NCBI RefSeq assembly: GCF_000205165.1
Contig: NZ_GL883825.1
Span: forward strand, 1 to 64,000
DNA from: Paraprevotella xylaniphila YIT 11841
GTDB taxonomy: Bacteria; Bacteroidota; Bacteroidia; Bacteroidales; Bacteroidaceae
Length of the DNA stretch: 64,000 nt
Direction of reading: 5' to 3'
Shown here piece after piece: positions 33,550-43,982 of this stretch. The position numbers and the translations under genes are program-made. Below the pieces are notes generated by a model. It ran no database searches. It saw only the letters and a list, made by a program, of their open reading frames with translations, and was not told where the DNA came from. Position 1 is the first letter of the stretch; every line of letters begins with the position of its first letter.

Positions 33550-34095
33550 TTACTTTTCCGTATCTTTTATTTCCGTCAATACACGTTCTATCTCGTACGT
33601 CAAGTCCTCCGACGTTGCCAAAGGAGAGTCCGTAAAAACCGCCCGGACGACCCGCGACGCATCCACGACGTAGATGCGGGGTATGGACGAATAAGCAAAC
33701 AAATGGTAAACCGTGCGGTCGGTCTGTGCGGAAAAAGGTATCGTAAGTCCGTTGTCCGCCCAATACTCTCCGACAACTACCGCGTCCTGATCCCGGCTGA
33801 TGGCCATAAAAACCATACGGCCGTCCGCTCCGTACCTTTCGTACATTTGTTGTACGAGCGGAAATTCACGGCGACAATCCCCGCACTCCGTATTGAAGAA
33901 CAATATGAACGAAGGTTGCCCTTGCAAACTTCCGCTCTCCACCACCCGTCCGTCATTCATCACTACGGTAAATTCCGGTAACACGTCTCCCACTTCCACC
34001 GCATCCGGCTGCATGCCGGCATCTTCCTTTTCATTGACGCAAGAAGAAACCAGGGACAGTAATCCTATAATAAAATAACGTACGTCTATTTTCAT
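33550..34095 (-). CDS. Thioredoxin-like lipoprotein (TlpA family)
   Basis: A 181-residue exported protein with a lipobox (LLSLVSSC, Cys near residue 18) and a TlpA/ResA-type domain: VGDVLPEFTV, the redox site FFNTECGDCRREFP (CGDC) and the cis-Pro motif SSIPRIYVVD. It probably acts as an envelope disulfide reductase. The start at 34095 is chosen because it gives a normal lipoprotein signal and lies behind a TATATTTG box (34130-34123); the frame from 34206 begins upstream of that box. It shares a transcript with panE. Confidence 0.85.
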   Translation of the reverse strand: MKIDVRYFIIGLLSLVSSCVNEKEDAGMQPDAVEVGDVLPEFTVVMNDGRVVESGSLQGQPSFILFFNTECGDCRREFPLVQQMYERYGADGRMVFMAISRDQDAVVVGEYWADNGLTIPFSAQTDRTVYHLFAYSSIPRIYVVDASRVVRAVFTDSPLATSEDLTYEIERVLTEIKDTEK

Positions 34096-34122
34096 GTCAC
34101 ACATCCTCACAAAACCTATCGG

Positions 34123-34130
34123 CAAATATA
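34123..34130 (-). promoter_or_regulatory. Thioredoxin lipoprotein promoter -7 box
   Basis: TATATTTG on the minus strand, 27 bases before the ATG at 34095. Confidence 0.55.
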
Positions 34131-34231
34131 CTATTTTCCGAAAGAAGAAAAAAGCTTTGCATGCAGATATTGAAGAAGCCCGCCCGACAATACCGGGCGG
34201 GCTCACCTGCTCTTGATGTGTCCATTCCGTC

Positions 34232-37021
34232 CTACCGGACGAATTTCACACTCCTTACCGTATTTCCGTCCGTCACGCGGACGATGTAAATGCCCGGAGC
34301 CAACGGAACGGTATTTATCGTATGCGTACCGGCTCCTAACCGGGTACGCATTACCGGACTACCGGCCATCGTGCAAACCGTCATACCGACCTCACTCCCG
34401 GACGTAACAGCAATGCCTGAACGCGTCACGTCTACCGTGAATGCCGCATCGCGCACCACAGTCTCGGAAATGTCTGTTTCGCCTCCGTCCCCAGCCACCT
34501 TTTCCAATACGAACGGGAAGTCGGAAGGCATCTTGTCAGCCTGGTCGCAAACCAACGTCTCGCCGTCGGTTTCCCAATAATAAGAACCGTAACGCTCCGG
34601 TGTACGCACGAAGCATTCCAAATCTTCTCCTCCTACTAACGTATATAAATAGAAGCTACTACGCGCTTTGCTGTAAACGCGGTCGGTCAGCGCCCCTTCG
34701 TTGTTCAGATAAGCCGAATCATTGTGATTCTGTATTTTATATCGTTCCATGTCGTCCAGCCAAGTGTAATGCCAAATGAAAGCAGTAGAATCCCCTTCTC
34801 CTTCCAATGTCTCGAACTTCATCGTACGGCTGTTCAGGTATTTCCCCGTAGAACGTTCTTTCATACGATAATAACCGTCGTCCAAAGAACGGCCTTCTTT
34901 ATACACCTTGACTTCAAAATCAAAATGAGCCTCGTATGTCTTTATGGAAGATGAAGTGTCTATCCAGTCCAAATGGCGGTAGATGGAAGATTGTACGTTC
35001 TCAAAAGAAACGGATTCCGTATGCTCGCCGGAACTCCAAGTATAGACCCCGTCCCGATAACGGACGGAAGTTATCTTACCTTTCATTACCACATCATGCC
35101 CTTGTGTGACGATAGCCCGCAAAGTTTCCTGCTCTTCCCCGTCCACCGTTAACGTGGGTATTACCACCGAATTCTTAATCGTGAATTCCCGGCTTATCTC
35201 TACGCCGGATTCGTTGGTCAGCACGACCTTGAATGTCTGGTCGGAATTCCCTTGCCGGAATGTATAAGACCCACCGGATCCCAACAGCTTGCCCTGACTG
35301 TCATACCATCTGGTGGAAACCACATAGTTCCAATTGGCATAATCAGCCCCAAGGGTCACGTCCCTTCCGTTTACGGCACTGAACTCGCTCGTCTGGTTCA
35401 TGCGCACCCCGTCGTACTCCACCCATGGAGTCAACGTGGCACGAATGCCCTCTCCATATACGGAAATGCAAAACATCTGCACACTCTTCACCCCCTGCGT
35501 ATTGGTGTAAAACAAACGATAAACACCCGAAGCATCGGCCGTGATGTCGCGGCTCGCTCCTTTCATGCCGTCTTCCCATTCCCAGTTTCCCGTATCGGTT
35601 TCGCCGTCAGGTAAAACAGCCCGCAAGGTTAACGGCGTACCCTTCTTCACTTCTTTCATCTCGGCGTATGGGCGTACAGCGCCGTCTTGTACTATTTCCG
35701 GAGAAAGCACGGTGGGCTTCGTCTCCTCCGTCACCGTCTCGTCCGAATGCATCAGCGTCCCGAATCCCGTATGGTCGAAACCGCCGCTATTCGTTCCGTA
35801 GGAACCACCTCCGGCCTCTACCCCTACAATCTTGGACATCCGCGTGCAGTACTCCATCGGCATTCCCATACGGTTCTGATAGTGATTGATGAACAACTGC
35901 CATATCGGCCGCCATTGTCCACGCCCCGTACCGTTCAGCCCCCCCATCCACCAATTCTGCGTGTAAGGAATATCGGCGGGGTCTACTTGATTACTGTTGT
36001 ACATAGCCACATATTCTGCCGCACCGGCCACCATGGTCCGCCCCGCCTCACCCGGAATCAAAGGGTTATATAAGTTACAAAAGGCATTGTCTCCCTGATT
36101 ATAGGCCGACTGAAGGGCGTATGACAACAAGCCCAACGCCGCCATGGCATGTCCCTGGTCGCGACCGCTCTCTTGCATCTGATTCAAGTATCCGAACGGA
36201 CCACGGGCATCTTCGTGAAACCAAGGAATAAGCCCCCAACCGTAACCGCACATGCCCTGGTCTTGCTTTACAGGATGACTGTCGCCCACATAAAGCGATT
36301 CATTGCCCGGACCTTCTTTTATCCAATACATTCCATAATTATAAATGTCCGGCAAATCGGCGAAGATGCCCAACGACACACAGAAAAGGGCATTTCCCAA
36401 TCCCCAATTACTGTGATAGTGATACCAGTTACCTTCGCGCACTACGGTATCGTGCCGACGTTCCAGAAAGTCTTGTGCCGTAGTGAACCACACGTCGATC
36501 ATCCACTGCTTGAAGCGTTCGAAATCCTCTTTCTCCCACTTTTCGTAATCACGCATCAACTCGGCCGCATTGAGAAATTGGTAACCGATAAAGCCGGGCA
36601 CCAAGGACTGGTTTGTATTCCCACCGATTCCTTTGGTAATCGCTACATACTGGTTCAACACATAGACAGCCCGTTCTGCCCACTGTGTCTCGCCTGTTAT
36701 TTTCCAAAGCAAGGCACACTGGTAAGCCTTGGCCGCATTACGATAGGCGTTCATGTAGTTTTCGTCACCGGCAATTCCGCGCTTGATATATTCCGTCACT
36801 CCCCAAATGTCATTCACGCCCTTGTTGGCCACCCAACTGTTCTTCAACACCTCGAAAGCTTTTAGCGTCTCAGTGTCGTTTGCCGCCAGACGTTCTTTGA
36901 TTTGGTCAATGTCGTTTTGGCTATGCAAAAGTCCGGGATGGACGAATGTCCCTTGGGCGTATACCCCACCACCTCCGGTGCTGAAAAGCAAAGCCACCGT
37001 AAAAAAAGATAGTTTCTTCAT
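34232..37021 (-). CDS. Secreted alginate-lyase-like multidomain protein
   Basis: A 929-residue exported protein. After a signal peptide (ending VYAQ near residue 23) comes an alpha/alpha-barrel domain of the alginate lyase superfamily (about 25-430), with FVHPGLLHSQNDIDQIKERL, GNWYHYHSNWGLGNALFC and DQGHAMAALGLLSYAL. Ig-like segments follow (about 430-690), then a ricin/fascin-like beta-trefoil region (about 700-840, YYRMKERSTGKYLNSRTM). The last ~70 residues resemble a T9SS sorting domain (LAPGIYIVRVTDGNTVRSVK). A uronic-acid polysaccharide is the likely substrate. No PUL genes are adjacent. The trefoil and T9SS calls are less certain than the lyase call. Confidence 0.78.
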   Translation of the reverse strand: MKKLSFFTVALLFSTGGGGVYAQGTFVHPGLLHSQNDIDQIKERLAANDTETLKAFEVLKNSWVANKGVNDIWGVTEYIKRGIAGDENYMNAYRNAAKAYQCALLWKITGETQWAERAVYVLNQYVAITKGIGGNTNQSLVPGFIGYQFLNAAELMRDYEKWEKEDFERFKQWMIDVWFTTAQDFLERRHDTVVREGNWYHYHSNWGLGNALFCVSLGIFADLPDIYNYGMYWIKEGPGNESLYVGDSHPVKQDQGMCGYGWGLIPWFHEDARGPFGYLNQMQESGRDQGHAMAALGLLSYALQSAYNQGDNAFCNLYNPLIPGEAGRTMVAGAAEYVAMYNSNQVDPADIPYTQNWWMGGLNGTGRGQWRPIWQLFINHYQNRMGMPMEYCTRMSKIVGVEAGGGSYGTNSGGFDHTGFGTLMHSDETVTEETKPTVLSPEIVQDGAVRPYAEMKEVKKGTPLTLRAVLPDGETDTGNWEWEDGMKGASRDITADASGVYRLFYTNTQGVKSVQMFCISVYGEGIRATLTPWVEYDGVRMNQTSEFSAVNGRDVTLGADYANWNYVVSTRWYDSQGKLLGSGGSYTFRQGNSDQTFKVVLTNESGVEISREFTIKNSVVIPTLTVDGEEQETLRAIVTQGHDVVMKGKITSVRYRDGVYTWSSGEHTESVSFENVQSSIYRHLDWIDTSSSIKTYEAHFDFEVKVYKEGRSLDDGYYRMKERSTGKYLNSRTMKFETLEGEGDSTAFIWHYTWLDDMERYKIQNHNDSAYLNNEGALTDRVYSKARSSFYLYTLVGGEDLECFVRTPERYGSYYWETDGETLVCDQADKMPSDFPFVLEKVAGDGGETDISETVVRDAAFTVDVTRSGIAVTSGSEVGMTVCTMAGSPVMRTRLGAGTHTINTVPLAPGIYIVRVTDGNTVRSVKFVR

Positions 37022-37096
37022 AAATGATAAATATTGGTTTCCGTTCTTATTTCTAATGCTTTCTGTACGGTTTACGAACGACGGCTAAGAAATCCG

Positions 37097-37104
37097 CAAA
37101 AGTA
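37097..37104 (-). promoter_or_regulatory. Lyase gene promoter -7 box
   Basis: TACTTTTG on the minus strand, 75 bases before the start at 37021. Confidence 0.55.
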
Positions 37105-37155
37105 CACATTATTTAACTATTCAGGATGCCAATCCCCCCAACGGAAAACGAAGAT

Positions 37156-37198
37156 AACAAAAAGCCACCCGGCGGAATAAACTTTCCGGCAGGTGGCT
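37156..37198 (-). terminator. dapA terminator
   Basis: On the minus strand AGCCACC pairs with GGTGGCT, with an inner CCGGAA/TTCCG(C)CGG extension, followed by TTTTTG. It starts about 25 bases after the dapA stop. Confidence 0.75.
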
Positions 37199-37223
37199 GA
37201 ATACGAATCAGTCTGGTATCTGC

Positions 37224-38117
37224 TTAATAACGGATATCCAACTCTTTCAAAATAGACGAGATTTTCTCCATCGTGGTCAACCGTGTAGGCACCAAAGGCA
37301 GACGAAGTTGGTTTTCAATCATTCCCATGGCATGGAGCATGGCTTTCACTCCAGCCGGATTGCCGTCCACAAACAACAATTTGAACAATTCGGCAAACTT
37401 ATGATGAATGATACGGGCATGCTCGTAATCCCCGTTCAGCGTCATGCGGACCATACGGCTGAATTCAGCCGGCAGAGCATTACCTATCACGGATATCACC
37501 CCTACAGCCCCCAAAGTAATCAACGGGAATGTGATGCCGTCATCTCCGGAAATCACATCGAAATTATCCGGTTTGTTCTTGATGATGTCGTCCATCTGCG
37601 TGATGTCCCCACTGGCCTCCTTGATGGCCACTATATTCTCGAAATCTCGAGCCAGGCGCAATGTAGTCTCCGCACTCATATTGACTCCCGTGCGCCCCGG
37701 TACGTTATACAACACGACCGGCACGGGCGAAGCCTCCGCTATGGCTTTGAAATGCTGGTACAGCCCCTCCTGCGAAGGCTTGTTATAATAAGGACAAACC
37801 GACAAGATACCGTCGATGCCACTCCAATCCCCTTCCTTCAGGTCTTTAACTACTGCTGCCGTGTTATTCCCGCCACATCCCATCAACAAAGGAACACGGC
37901 CGGCTACACGCTCCACAAGCATCTTTTTCAATATCTTCTTCTCGTCAGCCGAGAGGCAAGGTGTTTCGGCCGTCGTTCCCATAATACACAGGAAATCCAC
38001 GCCATTCCGTATCTGATATTCTACCAGACGGGTCAACGCCTCATAGTCCACTTCACCATCCGATTTAAAAGGAGTTATCAAAGCAATTCCCAACCCCTTG
38101 AACTTATTTTGTGCCAT
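37224..38117 (-). CDS. dapA: 4-hydroxy-tetrahydrodipicolinate synthase
   Basis: Condenses pyruvate with aspartate semialdehyde at the start of the lysine/diaminopimelate branch. The 297-residue TIM-barrel protein has GIALITPF at the start, the substrate loop GTTAETP, the catalytic Tyr in VVLYNVPGRTGVNM, and the Schiff-base Lys in IVAIKEASGD. Length is normal. Promoter TATTTTTG (minus strand 38153-38146) lies 28 bases upstream. It is a single gene between ligA and the lyase gene. Confidence 0.95.
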   Translation of the reverse strand: MAQNKFKGLGIALITPFKSDGEVDYEALTRLVEYQIRNGVDFLCIMGTTAETPCLSADEKKILKKMLVERVAGRVPLLMGCGGNNTAAVVKDLKEGDWSGIDGILSVCPYYNKPSQEGLYQHFKAIAEASPVPVVLYNVPGRTGVNMSAETTLRLARDFENIVAIKEASGDITQMDDIIKNKPDNFDVISGDDGITFPLITLGAVGVISVIGNALPAEFSRMVRMTLNGDYEHARIIHHKFAELFKLLFVDGNPAGVKAMLHAMGMIENQLRLPLVPTRLTTMEKISSILKELDIRY

Positions 38118-38145
38118 AGTTTAAGTAGTTCTATCTATTTCGCGA

Positions 38146-38153
38146 CAAAAATA
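38146..38153 (-). promoter_or_regulatory. dapA promoter -7 box
   Basis: TATTTTTG on the minus strand, 28 bases before the dapA start. Confidence 0.6.
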
Positions 38154-38183
38154 CAAATAAAATCCCATAATGCAAACAATCTT

Positions 38184-40193
<2,010 letters not shown>

Positions 40194-40266
40194 TCAATGA
40201 TAAACCCTGACGGGGAGACATCGCGACCCTGTTCCCGCGAACGGCTCCCCCCGTCATTCGCATAAG

Positions 40267-40274
40267 CAAAGATA
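40267..40274 (-). promoter_or_regulatory. ligA promoter -7 box
   Basis: TATCTTTG on the minus strand, 73 bases before the ligA start. Confidence 0.55.
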
Positions 40275-40690
40275 GTCAATTCGCAGAAAACGCCCAAGGG
40301 CGCAAAGAAAAAAGAAAAGCATCCTTTTCCGGCACAACCTGTCAAAACGTCAATCCCATACCTTCGAGAATCGTCCATTCGCTCCTCCCTTCGGCCTTGA
40401 TGGCAAATAAGCGACGCACCGCGCCTCCCGAAAAAATCAAAAAGACAGCCTGACAGCTTTTTCACAAAACAAAAGCAAACGGAAACCACTTGTCCTCCGC
40501 TTCTTTCTTCTTCCGGTGAAACCTGCGGAGCGGAACCGCAAACATTCTGTCCGTAAATTCTTGTCGGCGAAAAACAGGGAAATAGAACGAAAAAGCCGCA
40601 AAAAAGCAGTTTTTCTCTTCTTCGTGCGGCGAAAAATTTCCATTTCGGACGGATTTTTTCCACGACATGCGGAGTACCCGGATTTTATAT

Positions 40691-40738
40691 GAGGAAAGAA
40701 ATTTTTCGTTTGGCTGCAAACGATTTTTTTCTTTCCTC
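40691..40738. repeat. Intergenic element, palindromic form
   Basis: The outer arms GAGGAAAGAA and TTCTTTCCTC pair, as do the inner CGTTTG and CAAACG around GCTG. The centre TTTTTCGTTTGGCTGCAAAC matches the copies at 17.9 and 29.7 kb. Confidence 0.7.
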
Positions 40739-40908
40739 AAAGTAAATGAATATATACTGCATAAAACAGTAAAAACGACACGAAAATTGCATACTTATAC
40801 ATTCCTGTCTTTTTAAATTCTCCTAACCGCTGTCTTTTGAAACTACTGATTTGGAGCAGAAAGTAGCAAAATGTCAGAATCATCATTTCAAATCCGCCCG
40901 ATTATACT

Positions 40909-40916
40909 TACCTTTG
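40909..40916 (+). promoter_or_regulatory. Flavoprotein gene promoter -7 box
   Basis: TACCTTTG, 25 bases before the start at 40942. Confidence 0.6.
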
Positions 40917-40941
40917 CCCATTAAAAAGAATCGAGGGAACA

Positions 40942-42177
40942 ATGGAGATAGCAATCATTGGCGGAGGAGCGGCCGGCTTCTTTTTGGCCGTCAACCTGAA
41001 AACATTCGCGCCGCAGGTGGAGGTCACGGTATTCGAAAGACAGGCGGATGTATTGAAAAAAGTACTGGTTTCGGGCGGCGGACGCTGCAACCTGACCAAT
41101 ACTTTTGAAGGTGTGACAGACCTGAAACAGGTCTACCCCCGTGGACATAAGCTCTTGAAAGGGCTTTTCAAACAGTTCGGACATCGGGATGCCTACCGAT
41201 GGTTCGAAGCGCACGGCGTGCCGCTCGTCGCGCAAGATGACCATTGTGTGTTTCCGACCGCACAGGATGCCCGTGCCGTAACCGGTTGCCTGAAAAGCCT
41301 TGCTGCGGAACTGGAGGTCACAGTGAAAACCTCCCACCGCGTGGAAACCCTCACGCCTAGCGGCGGGAAGTATGAAATTACTTTCCAGGATGTGCGCCAA
41401 GGCCGTCTGCTATTCGACTGCGTGGCCGTCACCACCGGTGGTTCACCGCGTGGCGAAAGCTTCGCTTATCTGGAACGGTTGGGGCATCGCATCGAAACGC
41501 CCGCCCCTTCTCTCTTTACGTTCAACATCGCCTCCCCGGCACTGCGCGGGCTGATGGGCTCCGTGGTGAACCCGGTATCGGTCGGCATCCCCTGCACCAA
41601 ATTCAGGCACTCTGGCGCGTTGCTCGTCACCCATTGGGGCATGAGCGGGCCGGCCATCCTGAAATTGTCTTCCCATGCCGCCCGTCTTATACAAGAGAAA
41701 GCTTACCGCTTCCCCATTTTCGTCAACTGGACAAACGAGACTAACAGCGAAACCGTAACCGGCATCCTGCAAGACATGGCGCAACGCCACCCCCAAAAGA
41801 AAATCTCCGGCTTGCGCCCGTACGACTTGCCTGCGCGGTTATGGCATTACCTCATCGGTAAATCCGGCATCGCCCCCGACCGGAAGTGGAACGAACTGGG
41901 ACACAAAGGGATTTGCAAGTTGGCCGACACGTTATGCAACGACCGCTACGACGTGGACGGCAGGAGCACGTTCCGCGAAGAGTTCGTCACGTGTGGAGGA
42001 GTAAGCCTCGAATCGGTACACCGACAGACGTTGGAAAGCAAGACCTGTCCCGGGCTTTACTTTGCAGGCGAGGTGCTCGACATTGATGGCGTGACGGGGG
42101 GATTCAACTTCCAAGCTGCCTGGACCACAGCCTACACTGTGGCACGGGCCATTGCCAGCCATATACCAACGGCATAA
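40942..42177 (+). CDS. HI0933/BaiN-family flavoprotein oxidoreductase
   Basis: A 411-residue FAD-binding protein with the dinucleotide motif IAIIGGGAAGFFLAVNL, the family signature VSGGGRCNLTN near residue 50, TTGGSPRGES and the closing GEVLDIDGVTGGFNFQAAW. These mark the HI0933/YhiN family, which includes the bile-acid-related BaiN flavoproteins. The reaction of this member is not known; only FAD binding and an oxidoreductase role are safe. A single gene with its own promoter, facing the M56 sensor genes. Confidence 0.88.
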   Translation: MEIAIIGGGAAGFFLAVNLKTFAPQVEVTVFERQADVLKKVLVSGGGRCNLTNTFEGVTDLKQVYPRGHKLLKGLFKQFGHRDAYRWFEAHGVPLVAQDDHCVFPTAQDARAVTGCLKSLAAELEVTVKTSHRVETLTPSGGKYEITFQDVRQGRLLFDCVAVTTGGSPRGESFAYLERLGHRIETPAPSLFTFNIASPALRGLMGSVVNPVSVGIPCTKFRHSGALLVTHWGMSGPAILKLSSHAARLIQEKAYRFPIFVNWTNETNSETVTGILQDMAQRHPQKKISGLRPYDLPARLWHYLIGKSGIAPDRKWNELGHKGICKLADTLCNDRYDVDGRSTFREEFVTCGGVSLESVHRQTLESKTCPGLYFAGEVLDIDGVTGGFNFQAAWTTAYTVARAIASHIPTA

Positions 42178-42182
42178 AAAGC

Positions 42183-42220
42183 GTCCTGCAAAGCCGGCCG
42201 TAAAAACCGCTTTGCAGGAC
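42183..42220. terminator. Bidirectional terminator hairpin
   Basis: GTCCTGCAAAG (42183-42193) pairs with CTTTGCAGGAC (42210-42220), between convergent genes. Confidence 0.7.
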
Positions 42221-42247
42221 AGAAAAATGAAAAACAGTGACCTTTAC

Positions 42248-43897
42248 TTATTGAAGACGGAACTCCACGGGAATGGTGTAAGAAGCGTCTACCGGCTCTC
42301 CGTTTACTTTTCCGGGAGTCCATCTCGGCATTTTCTTCACGATGCGTGCCGCTTCTGCCTCCAACTGCTTCGCCAGATTCATCCGAACGGGTTTTGTCAC
42401 GTCTATGACTTCCGTCGTGAACGTCCGGATATGGTCTGCATCAATCCGACCATCCGCCCTGACCATGAACTCACAATAAACCGTACCTTGCAGCAAAGCC
42501 TCTTGGCATGCCTTGGGATAACGGATATTCCGGGCGATGAAATCCCTCATGGCCGCCGCGCCACCGGGATAGCAAGGCATTGTCTCTGTACGGTAATACA
42601 CGCCTTGATGCTTCATCTTGGCTCCCTCCAATTGCAGATAATAGGAAGCTGAATCTTTGGCAGCCTGAAGTTCAGACTTGTCCTTGTCGGTCATAAGGAC
42701 CGCCTCCTTGAATTCCACCGCCTCGGGATTCAGACGGGAACGGTAAGAAGTAGTCACCACGACTTTTTCCATCGCCCCAGACTGTATGGCCACATTGGCC
42801 GAGCCGTTCTCCTTCTTGGCCGGAACGGATTTCTGTTTGGCCGGGATTGTTTTGGAAACCTTGGTTCCCTTTACTTCGCCTTGCACCACCGGACGCAAGC
42901 TTTCAGAAGACACGTTTTTCACTGTAGCCGACAAATCGGCCACCGTAACGGCAGAAATCCGATCCAGGCCTCCGTCTATCCGGCTTGTCATTTCAGGACG
43001 GGCAAATGCCACTGTGGCAAATGCGCCTACGGGCAGCAAATACATGTACTTCAATACCGCCCACTTGTTTGTTTTTTTGTTTGTCATCATCATGATACGT
43101 TTTTTAAGTGTACTTTGGGTCAAGCCGTTGGCAAAAGATTGCAGTCGGGAGCCGACGGCCTTTTTTATTAAATAAAGTTGATAATTCTTCGCGTTGATGC
43201 CTTGATTCAGCACGTACTCGTCGGCCTGATATTCATGGATGCATCGCATGTCCATCTCCATCATCCAGACCACTGGATTGAACCATTGCACGGCTTCCAC
43301 GGCAAGCATCCACAACGTGTCGTAGGAATGTCCGTAAAGCACGTGGGCTTTCTCGTGGACGTATATCGCATGGCCGGCCTCGCCCTCCAAGTCCTCTTCC
43401 GACATGACAATACAGTGCATCCAACTGAACGGTGACACGGGACGGGCATGGCAATACAATGTGATGCCGCCCTCACGGCCTTCTTTCCACAAACATCCCC
43501 GGGAAACGAACCGGCGCATGCACACCCACTGCCACAACCGTATGACCAACGACATTGTCACACCGGCAAGATACAGGCCGACCAAAAACATAGGCCAGAC
43601 GGGTACGGCTTCTTCGCGACTCCCGCTATCCGGCATAGCAAGCACATCTGCCTGCTCCAACCGTTCCACCAGCACGGCGTATGTACCTTCGGGCATTGCC
43701 GTCTGCCATGAACGGACCGTGCCCCCGAACCACTCTTCCTGCACCAACGGCAACAAGAATGCAGCTACCGACAGGACATGCAATGCCATACGGCTCAAAC
43801 GGTGGTGCTTCTCCCCACGCAACAACAACGTGTAAGGCAAGTAAAGCAACGTCAGGCAAAACGCCGACTTGATGATGTAGACTAAAAATGTTCCCAT
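42248..43897 (-). CDS. BlaR1-like M56 peptidase/TonB_C membrane protein (copy 2)
   Basis: A 549-residue membrane protein. N-terminal transmembrane helices (MGTFLVYIIKSAFCLTLLYL and others, to about residue 130) lead to an M56 peptidase domain with the zinc motif HEKAH near residue 190 and the second ligand in HEYQADEYVL. One more membrane helix (YMYLLPVGAFATVAFA near 300) is followed by a periplasmic linker and a TonB C-terminal-like domain (ARNIRYPKACQEALLQGTV). It is probably a sensor that cleaves or inactivates the BlaI-type repressor. It is a tandem paralogue of the next gene upstream, 85 bases away. Confidence 0.85.
   Translation of the reverse strand: MGTFLVYIIKSAFCLTLLYLPYTLLLRGEKHHRLSRMALHVLSVAAFLLPLVQEEWFGGTVRSWQTAMPEGTYAVLVERLEQADVLAMPDSGSREEAVPVWPMFLVGLYLAGVTMSLVIRLWQWVCMRRFVSRGCLWKEGREGGITLYCHARPVSPFSWMHCIVMSEEDLEGEAGHAIYVHEKAHVLYGHSYDTLWMLAVEAVQWFNPVVWMMEMDMRCIHEYQADEYVLNQGINAKNYQLYLIKKAVGSRLQSFANGLTQSTLKKRIMMMTNKKTNKWAVLKYMYLLPVGAFATVAFARPEMTSRIDGGLDRISAVTVADLSATVKNVSSESLRPVVQGEVKGTKVSKTIPAKQKSVPAKKENGSANVAIQSGAMEKVVVTTSYRSRLNPEAVEFKEAVLMTDKDKSELQAAKDSASYYLQLEGAKMKHQGVYYRTETMPCYPGGAAAMRDFIARNIRYPKACQEALLQGTVYCEFMVRADGRIDADHIRTFTTEVIDVTKPVRMNLAKQLEAEAARIVKKMPRWTPGKVNGEPVDASYTIPVEFRLQ
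43124..43243. repeat. 120-bp direct repeat, copy in second M56 gene
   Basis: Identical over 120 bases to 44859-44978 in the first M56 gene. It encodes the IHEYQADEYVL and KKAVGSRLQSFANGL region. The flanking sequence is clearly more diverged. Confidence 0.85.
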
Positions 43898-43982
43898 GTC
43901 ATTTATATCGAAGAGGTTTCAAATCGTTTTCAAATTCTAACACGTTTGGAATGCATGCGGGCATCCACTCGTACGCACAGCA

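Larger units (their letters stand above)
40194..40908. other. 700-base gap, AT-rich, with one large palindrome
   Basis: It contains the ligA promoter (40267-40274, minus) and the intergenic palindrome at 40691-40738. The minus-strand frames between 40178 and 40740 overlap the ligA start and its promoter and match nothing, so they are not called. The rest is featureless. Confidence 0.55.
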
